From: Rhynchopus sp. YZ270_cl-10
Taxonomy: Eukaryota > Euglenozoa > Diplonemea > Diplonemida > Diplonemidae
NCBI GenBank assembly: GCA_964035575.1
Contig: OZ037849.1
Location: 1,550,001 to 1,614,000 of the forward strand
Reading direction: 5' to 3'
DNA: 64,000 nt
The position numbers and the translations under genes were made by a program. Positions 30,155-39,168 of the stretch are shown here, one piece after another. The notes under the pieces were generated by a model that worked only from the letters and a program-made list of their open reading frames with translations, searched no databases and was not told the DNA's origin. Each line of letters begins with the position of its first letter. The first letter of the stretch is position 1.

Positions 30155-30222
30155 TTGTCTTTTACAAGCCTCTTCTGTGGGCTGGTGTGTCGGGGCGGGT
30201 CTGTGGGCAGGGATCTGGAAGA
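30155..30222. repeat. Shared flank segment after a type B gene, copy 1
   Basis: TCTTCTGTGGGCTGGTGTGT and GGGGCGGGTCT recur at 33950-33990, after the next B gene. In each place the segment is followed by a fragment of a different gene, so it marks a duplicated junction. Confidence 0.6.
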
Positions 30223-30991
30223 ACGAGACGCTGCACACAATGGAGCAGAACCTGCGCCGCTACAAGCCCTACCTCCCTGCTGCGCTGTTTGAGGAGATGG
30301 AGGAGCAGGAGTGGCGACAACGCAGGTCGAGGTACATGTCTGTGGCACCACCCGGGGAAGACTGTGAGACAGCGACAATTGTGTTCACAGACATACGTGC
30401 ATCAACATCGATCTGGGAACATGCACCTGAAGGGATGCGTGCTGGGCTGAAGATCCACAACACTGTGATACGCGAGGTGATGCAGATGTTTGGTGGGTAC
30501 GAAGTCAAAACCATCGGCGATTCCTTCATGGTTGCCTTCACATCAACACAGGACGGGGTGAACTTCGGTCTGCGTGTGCACGAACTCCTGCGTGAAGCTG
30601 TCTGGCCTGATTCACTACTTGAGGATGCACCAATCCGTGCTGAACAGGGATCACTTTGGGGAGGACTGACTGTGCGCATTGGTGTGAACACAGGCCCTGT
30701 GACTGTGGAGGAGAACGCACTGACGGGACGGACAGACTACTTTGGCCACACAGTGAACGTTGCTGCACGCCTTGAGAGCACATGCAAGCCTGGTGCTGTG
30801 GCTTTCCCCTCTGACCTGTACTCATCTGAGTGCAGGTCTTGCTCTGCTGTTGTTGGGGATGCGGAGGCACTGGACTTGAAGGGTGTGTCTGGGACAGCGT
30901 TTGTGTGTTGTGTGTGGCCTTTGTCACTTGCGGGTCGCAAGCACAGTCTGCTCAAAGAACCTTCTGTGATGCTGTGTCGATGTGCAAGATT
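30223..30991 (+). pseudogene. Type A fragment holding only the first cyclase domain
   Basis: Starts within the linker (ETLHTMEQNLRRYKPYLP) and keeps the whole first cyclase domain with all six catalytic residues. It departs from other copies at the inter-domain linker after a 14-bp deletion that shifts the frame, then loses similarity. The membrane module and the second domain are absent. An open frame of 292 residues (30177-31055) covers it from a non-conserved start, so a soluble cyclase cannot be ruled out. The pre-cyclase linker (RQRRSRYMSVAPPGEDCETA) equals that of the gene at 51362, pointing to its source. Confidence 0.75.
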
Positions 30992-31960
30992 TGGAACACG
31001 AATCTGTTCGATAATTTTTGGATTGGGTAGTTTACCCACCCTAGCGATCCATTAACGCCAGAATTTTTCACTTTTGAGCATCTGTTACCTGTTTGGATTT
31101 TTTCCTCACATACACATTTTCAAAAGAATGGGCGTTTAAAAATTGCGCTCAAGATTGCACGTTTTTAGTGCCAAACTATGTCACGAGAGGGGTGGGCTGC
31201 AAGCTTGCGCCGAAGGCGAACGGTACGCTACTTTTATTCTCTCGCCATACTGCATTGCTTCCTTCGGCGTTTGACCCCAATTAAATCGCGTTATGGCTGT
31301 GACCCTTGTCGGACACTGCGCCATCTGACAAGGGTAATGCTTTCTAGAAACATTCTGAAAAAAGTGGTAGTGCCCGGCATAGCAAGAAAAATTTCAAAAT
31401 TAAATAGGTAGTGCCGATGCACCAGCAGTTTGGGTAGGCGAGACCGCATTGGGTGAACCGCAATTTTTTTTCACAGTTTTTGGGCAAAGTTCAAAATCCC
31501 ACTTCTTCGAAACCTCCACCCACTCAGCACCAACCCTTTTACAATGGTCCGCTTTGCGGGTTTGCGAACATAGTAATTATGTTCTTGTCGCGGTGTCGAC
31601 GACTGCTCTGCAAGTCGGCACCAGATCCACTTTTATGAAAATAAGTGTAGGGGAGGGAGGACCTCTGGTTTACGAAATCGTAGGCACTTCTGAGCCAAAT
31701 GAAGTCGGTTTTTGACACAAAATCGGAGTGGGTGGGCCATAATTTGCTCAACCAGTCGAAAATTGGGACTTTTCTGTAATTTGCATTGTGCCAGCACAAA
31801 TCGTTGTTTTTTTGAAGTAATTTCCAAAAAATATGCTACACCCCCTATGACTGGACCCAACTCCCCGCACTCTTTTTTCCCCCTCTTTCTTGACCCAGAA
31901 ACCCCGCGCTTTTTGAACCTTTTTATCCAAAATACACTTTTTTAGGGAGCCCCCTCAGAA
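30992..31960. other. Spacer, no gene seen
   Basis: About 1 kb between the A fragment and the next B gene. Only short overlapping frames on both strands are open, with no recognisable product or repeat. The usual 120-bp upstream block is missing before the next gene. Confidence 0.45.
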
Positions 31961-32026
31961 TAAATGTGTTTTGGACCAGCAGAACACAAAATCATACACA
32001 CAGGACATACACAAGGGTACACATAC

Positions 32027-33814
32027 ATGGGGATGATGCAGTATCTGAGAGGCGTGCTCTCCTTGGACGGGACACTTGGCAAGAAAGAGACAGCGCTACG
32101 CTTGCGGGTTCTCGTCAGCGCAACTATTGCACTTTGTACCACTCTTTCAGGCACAGTCCCCACACTGCATGAGCAGATGGCGGTATCGCTGGCAGGCACA
32201 GCGCTGGCCATGCTTAGCTCCTTGATAGGAATTGGTGCCGTGCTCTGCAAGGTTCCCTTGAGCACGAGGATTGTTGTGTGCGCGCTGTATGCAGGTGCAG
32301 CCGGCATTCTGCTGTGGGATTTGGATTTACGTACGTTATCCAATGACCGCTGGGCAATTTTGGTCCTCGTTATCGACATGCTGCTTGTGATGCGCGTACC
32401 CACGTTCTACACCTCAGGTCTCGTGGGGTTTGTGGTGCTGTGGTTAAGCGTGCTTGGTGTTGAGGAGAGCTTCAGGTTTGGTTTGTTCGACCTTCCCGGG
32501 TTGCCACCTCAGGAGGGTGAGTACGGAAGGGAGTACTATCACAACAAGGCGCGTGAGTGTGGGAAGATGCCGTGTCCAGGTAGCTTCCCTTCCAGCCAAA
32601 TGCTCTCAGGTGTAACTGTGTTTGTGATTGACTTCATCATCACACGTGGTTTCGCACGTGAGGTGCTGAAGGAGCAGGCATCAATGGAGCGGACGATCAA
32701 CGCTGTGCAGGAGATTGCCTCACTCCTTGCAAGGTACGACGTGGAGAAGGTGGCGGAGCTGCTGGAGGAGCATGAACATGAGCTGCCTGAGGGGATGACG
32801 GTGGCACTGCGTGCGTTGGAGAAGAACCTGCGGTCGTACAAAGCGTACCTGCCGCTTACGTGTCTGCTTGGTGGTTCAACAGCTGATGAAGACAACGAAG
32901 ACGAGGACATGAGTAATGCAGACGTGTCAGTGTCGTCATGTTCAACTGCAAGCACTCCTCGTGAGACAATTGTTCGACACATTGCTTTGGTGCTCACGTC
33001 TGTGAAGGCGACTCTGCTGACGGTGAACATCAAAGACACGTTGCGTCTGGTGGAGCAGGACAGTGCACACTTCTCCTCCTTCTTCACAACTCTTCTTCTG
33101 AAGACGTTGAAGGCAACAGAGTCACACCGTGGGATGGTGGACGTGTTTGTCGGTGACAGGGTGCACTGCTCGTTCAACACGTCAAGGCAGTGTGCAAACC
33201 ACGCCACCTCAGCACTGCACACAGCAACAATGCTGTTCAGAGGTTTGAAGCTGTCGCAGGTGAACATCGGTGTTGCGACTGGGAAGGTGCTGCGTGGTGA
33301 CATGGGGTGTGAAGTGATGCGCCGCTTCAGCATGGTGGGCACACTTGTGCGTGACGTGCATGGGATGGAACGTGCAGGACGTATCCTTGGCTGCGACGTG
33401 CTCTGCAACCGTATGTGCTTCAGCGATGCTGAGTGCGAACACGAGATGCGCCTGATTCCGTGCAAGGTGGAAGTGTCTGCAACCTCTGACACACCTGAAG
33501 TGGTTGCCGAGCTTCTGCTTGACAACGAACAAGCCGACCGTGCGACTGAAGAATGGATGTACCAGATCGGGAAGAACAAGAAGTGGGAGAACTACAACAC
33601 AACAGTGCGGGAGTACCTGAAAGGCGATGTGTCTGCAGCAGCGGTTGAAGAGGCTGCACAGGGTTGTCCTTGTGAACAGAGCCCTTTGAACGTGCATCCC
33701 TCGACAGTCAAGGGCGGGCTTCTGAGTGTGGCCTTGGAACGACCACTGGAGGGCACAGGGGATATGAACATACAAATATTTACTGAACTGGAGAATACAA
33801 CAAACACTCACTGA
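32027..33814 (+). CDS. Type B membrane pseudocyclase, copy 2
   Basis: 595 residues. The leader before the ATG carries a six-base insertion (ACACATACATGG rather than ACACATGG), which places a second ACAT before the true start. The membrane module resembles that of the gene at 28278 in segments 1-2. The serine-rich linker has one additional residue (STPRETIV). The dead cyclase-like domain is almost identical to the other B copies. The C-terminal end is changed: the usual LTETKSFF is replaced by IFTELENTTNTH, and a normal-looking end sequence lies just beyond the stop, evidence of a small insertion or patchy conversion. The B-type 3' flank follows. Confidence 0.87.
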   Translation: MGMMQYLRGVLSLDGTLGKKETALRLRVLVSATIALCTTLSGTVPTLHEQMAVSLAGTALAMLSSLIGIGAVLCKVPLSTRIVVCALYAGAAGILLWDLDLRTLSNDRWAILVLVIDMLLVMRVPTFYTSGLVGFVVLWLSVLGVEESFRFGLFDLPGLPPQEGEYGREYYHNKARECGKMPCPGSFPSSQMLSGVTVFVIDFIITRGFAREVLKEQASMERTINAVQEIASLLARYDVEKVAELLEEHEHELPEGMTVALRALEKNLRSYKAYLPLTCLLGGSTADEDNEDEDMSNADVSVSSCSTASTPRETIVRHIALVLTSVKATLLTVNIKDTLRLVEQDSAHFSSFFTTLLLKTLKATESHRGMVDVFVGDRVHCSFNTSRQCANHATSALHTATMLFRGLKLSQVNIGVATGKVLRGDMGCEVMRRFSMVGTLVRDVHGMERAGRILGCDVLCNRMCFSDAECEHEMRLIPCKVEVSATSDTPEVVAELLLDNEQADRATEEWMYQIGKNKKWENYNTTVREYLKGDVSAAAVEEAAQGCPCEQSPLNVHPSTVKGGLLSVALERPLEGTGDMNIQIFTELENTTNTH

Positions 33815-33939
33815 AACGAAGAGTTTCTTCTGAATGACTGCAAAGGCCTTCTGAGAAGTACATAATGAACGACCTTACGGTCTACCGAGACGATACACAT
33901 TGTAGCTAAAGCACACACATAGCTGTGGGAGTTGTCTTT

Positions 33940-34052
33940 TACAAGACTCTTCTGTGGGCTGGTGTGTCGGGGCGGGTCTTAGGGCAGGCTCTGGTTACAG
34001 TTACAATGTGGGTTGTGGCAGAGGTTGCGTTGGGAAACGGTAGGTGTACCTC
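33940..34052. repeat. Shared flank segment after a type B gene, copy 2
   Basis: Matches 30155-30222 through TCTTCTGTGGGCTGGTGTGT and GGGGCGGGTCT, then diverges and leads into the DUF4116-gene fragment. Confidence 0.55.
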
Positions 34053-34310
34053 GACAACACAAATCTCATGCTCGAAGCTATGAAGCACAGCCCCTCAGCC
34101 CTGCAGCGTCTCTCTCCAAGGCTCCGTGCGGATAGGGATTTTGTGTATCGATGTGCGACGCACGACATCGGCAACTTCATCCACGCTGCGGCAGCCCTGA
34201 AGCGCGACAAGCCCTTTCTGCGGCAGCTTCTGATCCACAGCAGGGACGCGCTGCTGTACACAGGGAGCTCTGTGGGGAGGAGAGCTTCATCGAGGAATGT
34301 GTGGCATGAG
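34053..34310 (+). pseudogene. Fragment of the DUF4116-like repeat gene
   Basis: Nearly identical to about 26500-26760 of the gene at 24823, covering codons around EAMKHSPSALQRLSPRL to the region of the outer end of the repeats. A four-base deletion near 34266 shifts the frame, and similarity ends soon after. It sits between a B gene and an A gene, so the DUF4116-like gene or a neighbouring piece was duplicated with the cyclases. Confidence 0.8.
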
Positions 34311-34462
34311 TCTTACCATTTCCCGTTCCCCCTTTTGTGGTCATACCCCACCTCCCCAGCGTATGGATGGATGCGAATAGCATAGCAAACGAAAAATAAT
34401 TGATTCATTTTTATGCCAAGGATGGCATGCGTGTTTAGAATCTACAGAAATATAGAACGCAA

Positions 34463-34577
34463 ACGTGATTATGTGCCCACTGCCCATGCTTCGTCTGTGG
34501 ACATGGTTGTACATTTGTCTGGAGGTGGTTTCGGCTTCTTCAACAATCTTTCACACAAGGGATACACAAGGGTACAC
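34463..34577 (+). promoter_or_regulatory. Conserved upstream block, copy 4
   Basis: ACGTGATTATGTGCCCACTG and the following TCTGTGGACATGG and TTTGTCTGGAGGTGG match the block at 19616. The leader is slightly altered (ACACAAGGGATACACAAGG). Confidence 0.5.
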
Positions 34578-36704
34578 ATGGGGATGATGCAGTATCTGAA
34601 AGGCGCGCTCTCCTTGGACGGGACACTTGACAAGGAAGAGATAGAACGACGTACGCAGTTTCTCGTCTGCGGAACCATTTCACTGTGCAGCACCGTCGTG
34701 GGTTTCACGTTGACAATGCATGAGCAGATGGTTGTGTCGCTGGCAGGCTCAGTTCTGGTCATTATTGGCTGCTTGGTCGGGATGGGTGCCGTGCTCTGCA
34801 AGGTTCCCTTGCACACAGGGATTGTTATGTTACCGCTCTACGCAGCTGCAGCCGGCGTTATGCTGTGGGATTTCGATGCACGTACGTTATCCGAGGACCG
34901 CTGGGCAATTTTGGTCCTCATCATCGACATGTTGCTTGTGATGCGTGTTCCCACGTTCTACACCTCAGGTCTCGTGGGGTTTGTGGTGCTGTGGCTGGTG
35001 CTGCTTGGTGTTGAGGAGAGCTTCAGGTTTGGTCTGTACGACCTGCCCGGGTTGCCACCTCAGGAGGGTGAGTACGGAAGGAAGTACTATCACAACAAGG
35101 TACACGAGTGTGGGAAGCTGCCGTGTCCACAGCCCTTCCCTCCAAGCAACCTGATCAGAGGTGTATCTGTCTTTGTGATTGACTTCATCATCACACGTGG
35201 TTTCGCACGTGAGGTGCTGAAGGAGCAAGCATCAATGGAGCGGACGATCAACGCTGTGCAGGAGATTGCGTCGTTGCTCGCAAAGTACGACGTGGAAGGT
35301 GTGGCACGGATGCTTGCGGCACGTGGCTCAGAGCTGCCTGAGGAGATGTACGAGACGCTGCAGACAATGGAGCAGAACCTGCGCCGCTACAAGCCCTACC
35401 TCCCTGCTGCGCTGTTTGAGGAGATGGAGGAGGAGGACGGGATACAGCAGGAGCACAAGGCTGTGGCACCACCTGGAGAAGAGAGTGAAACAGCAACCAT
35501 CGTGTTCACAGACATACGTGCATCAACATCGATGTGGGAACATGCACCTGAAGGGATGCGTGCTGGGCTGAAGATCCACAACACTGTGATACGCGAGGCG
35601 ATGCAGATGTTTGGTGGGTACGAAGTCAAAACCATCGGCGATTCCTTCATGGTTGCCTTCACATCAACACAGGACGGGGTGAACTTCGGTCTGCGTGTGC
35701 ACGAACTCCTGCGTGAAGCTGTCTGGCCTGATTCACTACTTGAGGATGCACCAATCTGTGCTGAACAGGGACCACTTTGGGGAGGACTGACTGTGCGCAT
35801 TGGTGTGAACACAGGCCCTGTGACAGTGGAGCAGAATGCACTGACGGGACGGACAGACTACTTTGGCCACACAGTGAACGTTGCTGCACGCCTTGAGAGC
35901 ACATGCAAGCCTGGTGCTGTGGCTGTTCCTTGTGACCTGTACACATCTGAGTGCGTGGCTTGCTCTGCTGTTGTTGGGGATGCGGAGGCACTGGACTTGA
36001 AGGGTGTGTCTGGGACAACGTTTGTGTGTTGTGTGTGGCCTTTGTCACTTGCGGGTCGCAAGCACAGTCCCCTCAAAGAACCTTCTGGAATGCTGAAGGG
36101 TGCACATGGTGTCGATGTGCAAGATTCCGACAGTGCGAGCACCAACTCAACTTCGCTGTGTGCTGACAACTTCATTCCATCACTTCCGTTTGACGCAACT
36201 GTGGGCACTGTGCATCTTGCCGTTGGTGACGAGTGTGACCCTTCAGCACTGCACAACCTGAGCCTTGCCCTGAGCACCCTCACAGTGGCACTGGACCAGA
36301 ACGGTGGGACCTTGGTGACGCTGCTTGGGAGCCGTGTCTGTGTTGGGTGGAACCTGACCCGGCCAGCACCTGCACACATGGAGAACGCAGTGCGCTTTGC
36401 ACAACGCCTTTTGGGGACTGCAGTGCTGTCTGGTGCAGGGCTTGTGACGGGTTCGGTGCAGCACGGAGATGTTGGTGCTCGGAAGCAACGCTTTGTGACT
36501 GTGATGGGGCAGACTGTGTACCGGAGCTGGGCGCTGTGCGACACGGCACGGGAGGGGAGGCAGTGTTTGTACGAACCTCCGTTCGGGACTGTGCTTCCTG
36601 CTGCGTTGAAGCTGGCACTGCAGGCTGAGGGAAAAGCACATGATGGGTTGTACCACGTCATTCGGCTGAGGATTAGCTTGTGCGAAGAGAAGGAGAAAAC
36701 GTGA
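34578..36704 (+). CDS. Type A membrane cyclase, copy before the satellite
   Basis: 708 residues from the leader ATG; the 55-codon open extension upstream is not conserved. Differences from other copies include DKEEIERR near the N-terminus, membrane segment 3 read as IVMLPLYAAAAGVMLWDFD, a pre-cyclase linker with GIQQEHKAVAPPG, VTVEQNALTG in the catalytic domain, and VPCDLYTSECVACS after it, which adds cysteines. All six catalytic residues stay. The C-terminus departs from the family (LYHVIRLRISLCEEKEKT instead of LYQVLAMRSRLCE). The A-type 3' flank runs to about 36860, directly before the pyrimidine satellite. Confidence 0.88.
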   Translation: MGMMQYLKGALSLDGTLDKEEIERRTQFLVCGTISLCSTVVGFTLTMHEQMVVSLAGSVLVIIGCLVGMGAVLCKVPLHTGIVMLPLYAAAAGVMLWDFDARTLSEDRWAILVLIIDMLLVMRVPTFYTSGLVGFVVLWLVLLGVEESFRFGLYDLPGLPPQEGEYGRKYYHNKVHECGKLPCPQPFPPSNLIRGVSVFVIDFIITRGFAREVLKEQASMERTINAVQEIASLLAKYDVEGVARMLAARGSELPEEMYETLQTMEQNLRRYKPYLPAALFEEMEEEDGIQQEHKAVAPPGEESETATIVFTDIRASTSMWEHAPEGMRAGLKIHNTVIREAMQMFGGYEVKTIGDSFMVAFTSTQDGVNFGLRVHELLREAVWPDSLLEDAPICAEQGPLWGGLTVRIGVNTGPVTVEQNALTGRTDYFGHTVNVAARLESTCKPGAVAVPCDLYTSECVACSAVVGDAEALDLKGVSGTTFVCCVWPLSLAGRKHSPLKEPSGMLKGAHGVDVQDSDSASTNSTSLCADNFIPSLPFDATVGTVHLAVGDECDPSALHNLSLALSTLTVALDQNGGTLVTLLGSRVCVGWNLTRPAPAHMENAVRFAQRLLGTAVLSGAGLVTGSVQHGDVGARKQRFVTVMGQTVYRSWALCDTAREGRQCLYEPPFGTVLPAALKLALQAEGKAHDGLYHVIRLRISLCEEKEKT

Positions 36705-36908
36705 GTGGTGTGTTGTGACAATTTCCATTGTGCACTTCCACCTGCTATGTTCTTGCTCATGCGTTACACTACGTTTTATTTGGGACGTGATATTTGACAC
36801 ATCCTGGTGCAGCTTGGGGGTTTAATTATACAGACACTTTACTTTTCACAACACGTTCGACTATAAGAAAGGTTGGGTAATGGGCGTTGTCGTGTGGACC
36901 GTTTTTTA

Positions 36909-37209
36909 TGCTCGTTTCCCCCCTCTTTCCCCCCTCTTTCCCCCCTCTTTCCCCCCTCTCTCCCCCCTCTTTCCCCCCTCTTTCCCCCCTCTTTCCCTCC
37001 TCTTTCCCCCCTCTTTCCCCCCTCTTTCCCCCCTCTTTCCCCCCTCTTTCCCCCCTCTTTCCCCCCTCTTTCCCCCCTCTTTCCCCCCTCTTTCCCCCCT
37101 CTTTCCCCCCTCTTTCCCCCCTCTTTCCCCCCTCTCTCCCCCCTCTTTCCCCCCTCTTTCCCCCCTCTCTCCCCCCTCTTTCCCCCCTCTCTCCCCCCTC
37201 TTTCCCCCT
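36909..37209. repeat. 11-bp pyrimidine satellite, block 1
   Basis: About 27 units of CCCCCCTCTTT, some with CTCTCTC variants. Because 11 is not a multiple of three, all frames give the same proline-serine-rich translation; none is a gene. The retroelement copies described below lie inside this array. Confidence 0.95.
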
Positions 37210-37503
37210 CCCCAGTTAACTTGTTAAAGCAGCTTTGCTGCGACATGGGGAGATCTGGTGTTACTGTAGATGATAGTATAAGATGCTTTGGTCCATTTTT
37301 GCTTTTATTACCTCTTTGCTCTGCAAAGGTTGGAACGGGAAAGTCAAAACACACCACCTTCATCAGGAATTTTTCCACAAATTTGTTTCCCCGGTGTGTT
37401 TTCCTTCCCTCGTACGTCACAATAAACGAAACCCCTCCTCACATTGTTTTTGTTGCGCTTTCAGGACCTCATCGACGGATCACTATTTGTACACCAGATC
37501 TCC
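37210..37503 (+). mobile_element. Solo terminal repeat (A-B) of the second retroelement family
   Basis: A 294-bp unit beginning CCCCAGTTAACTTG and ending CACCAGATCTCC. It is the contiguous A-B unit found at the right end of the element at 43599-48322, and it has satellite on both sides. It is a fossil left by recombination between the repeats of a former full copy, or an insertion of a partial product. By eye it is nearly identical to the full copy's repeat, so it is young. Confidence 0.8.
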
Positions 37504-37740
37504 CTCTTTCCCCCCTCTTTCCCCCCTCTTTCCCCCCTCTTTCCCCCCTCTCTCCCCCCTCTTTCCCCCCTCTTTCCCCCCTCTTTCCCCCCTCTTTCCC
37601 CCCTCTTTCCCCCCTCTTTCCCCCCTCTTTCCCCCCTCTTTCCCCCCTCTTTCCCCCCTCTTTCCCCCCTCTTTCCCCCCTCTCTCCCCCCTCTTTCCCC
37701 CCTCTTTCCCCCCTCTTTCCCCCCTCTCTCCCCCCTCTTT
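37504..37740. repeat. 11-bp pyrimidine satellite, block 2
   Basis: About 21 units of the same 11-bp repeat as block 1, lying between the solo repeat and the first full retroelement. Confidence 0.95.
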
Positions 37741-37963
37741 TTCATAAGTACGCAGTAAGTAGTGAGCGTAGCGAGCTACGTCTTGGGAGGTCTAGAGAAT
37801 ATAAATGAATGAGTGCTTATCCCCCCTTGATTTTCTTTAACCACTTTTGAGTAAAAGGTTGGAAGGGGAGGAGGTTGGGAAGGTTCACAAACAAAAAACG
37901 TCACCTATCTGCAGAATTTCTGTTTTTTGGCTCCCTTCCCCACAAACACACCACCTCCCCCGC
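37741..37963 (+). repeat. Retroelement 1, left split repeat A1
   Basis: 223 bp starting TTCATAAGTACGCAG and ending ACCTCCCCCGC just before the gag-like start. It is repeated as A2 at 42721-42943. It includes a short inverted piece around GAGCGTAGCGAGC. Confidence 0.85.
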
Positions 37964-37974
37964 TTTTTTCGACA

Positions 37975-39144
37975 ATGGACGAGATTTTGTCTGAATTCGG
38001 AGAAGATTGCGAACGCGATTTTGGGTTTACCCACTCCGAGAGGTCCAAGGGGTGGCTTGAAAAGGCCCCTGACGTCATCAAGACGTCGATCAAATCTTGC
38101 CGTATGAGAGGCAGATTTGTGATGGACACATGGGAGGGGGTGGGAACGGATCTGTCCCTGGATGCGGCACGCCAGCTTTGCGCCACCATCACCAACACTG
38201 ATGTGGCAGACTGGGCAGACGCCGCTCCTCGTCGGATGGCACTGTTTGTGGCGGCAGTGTGCAAGGCGGCAGGGGAGGACGTTTTCGCCTCTTTGTTGGA
38301 GGGAGACGACCTGGCCACTACGCCAGAAAAGGAGGTCGCGGAGGTGGATGGCACCCCTGAGCAGGAGAAGAAGGAGGAGCGCCGCACCTTCCGCTTTGAG
38401 CGGACCAGCGCCCCCGGAACGCCTGCCCACCCACCTCAGGGGTCACCTCAGGCCTCTGCGTTGGCCGCGGAGCTGGAGGCTATGAAGGCCGCGCTGGCGT
38501 CTCTCCAAAAAGACAGGAACGCAGCCTCGGCTGACCAGACACAGAAAGGAGGGGTGCAGCCACCTGTCCCAGGTAGTCTGCAAAACGCTGACCCGACCCT
38601 CGTGACTCTGGACCACAGAAAGTGGATGGGACTGGACATACATGCGAAGAGGGAGCTCCTATCAACATTGGAGAAATACATCCCCAAAGATTCGTCGGAC
38701 GCAAAGGATGGGGGGGCTTTCGCCTTCAGGGTCATCGACCTCATCCTCCGGGGCCATGAGACCACGGACGTCCTGAACGCGGCGATGAACACCCTCCTGT
38801 TCTTCTCTATTAGAGAGGACAAGGGGGTCCGAGCGGCGAAGAGATTCCAGGACAAGCTGCGACTGGAGCAGCCGGACATCCCGAAGGAGCGCAAGGCGGC
38901 GATGGAAGCGGCAAACCTCCAGGAGACGGCCCCTCAACCGCATGCGCAAGGCTCGGGGTTTCGAGGAGTGAACTCACGAATCCGGTACAGCAGGCCCTAC
39001 AACCAGCACAACAACAGATGGAACAACTTCGGCAACAACGACACCTCTTTTGGCAAACGACCCAGAGACCAGAACGACTACGGTGGGCAGCAGGCAAAGA
39101 GGTCAAAAATTGGGGGAGGCTGGAGGGGGAAAAGGGGGAACTAG
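37975..39144 (+). CDS. Retroelement 1 gag-like protein
   Basis: About 389 residues from the ATG at 37975. The N-terminal half is acidic and helical; the last 60 residues are rich in Asn, Gly, Arg and Lys (GGQQAKRSKIGGGWRGKRGN), a basic nucleic-acid-binding tail that replaces zinc knuckles in some gag-like proteins of this order. It is the first coding part of the element and lies just after repeat A1. Assignment rests on position and composition rather than on a named domain. Confidence 0.65.
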   Translation: MDEILSEFGEDCERDFGFTHSERSKGWLEKAPDVIKTSIKSCRMRGRFVMDTWEGVGTDLSLDAARQLCATITNTDVADWADAAPRRMALFVAAVCKAAGEDVFASLLEGDDLATTPEKEVAEVDGTPEQEKKEERRTFRFERTSAPGTPAHPPQGSPQASALAAELEAMKAALASLQKDRNAASADQTQKGGVQPPVPGSLQNADPTLVTLDHRKWMGLDIHAKRELLSTLEKYIPKDSSDAKDGGAFAFRVIDLILRGHETTDVLNAAMNTLLFFSIREDKGVRAAKRFQDKLRLEQPDIPKERKAAMEAANLQETAPQPHAQGSGFRGVNSRIRYSRPYNQHNNRWNNFGNNDTSFGKRPRDQNDYGGQQAKRSKIGGGWRGKRGN

Positions 39145-39168
39145 CAGCCACCCCGTCGGACTCAACAG

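Noticed and set aside
36873-37808. Long proline/serine-rich open frames (FPPLSPLFPPS) on the plus strand and glycine/lysine/arginine-rich ones on the minus strand
   Set aside because: They read the 11-bp satellite, which is free of stops in all plus-strand frames; several frames are open at once, which shows composition rather than coding.
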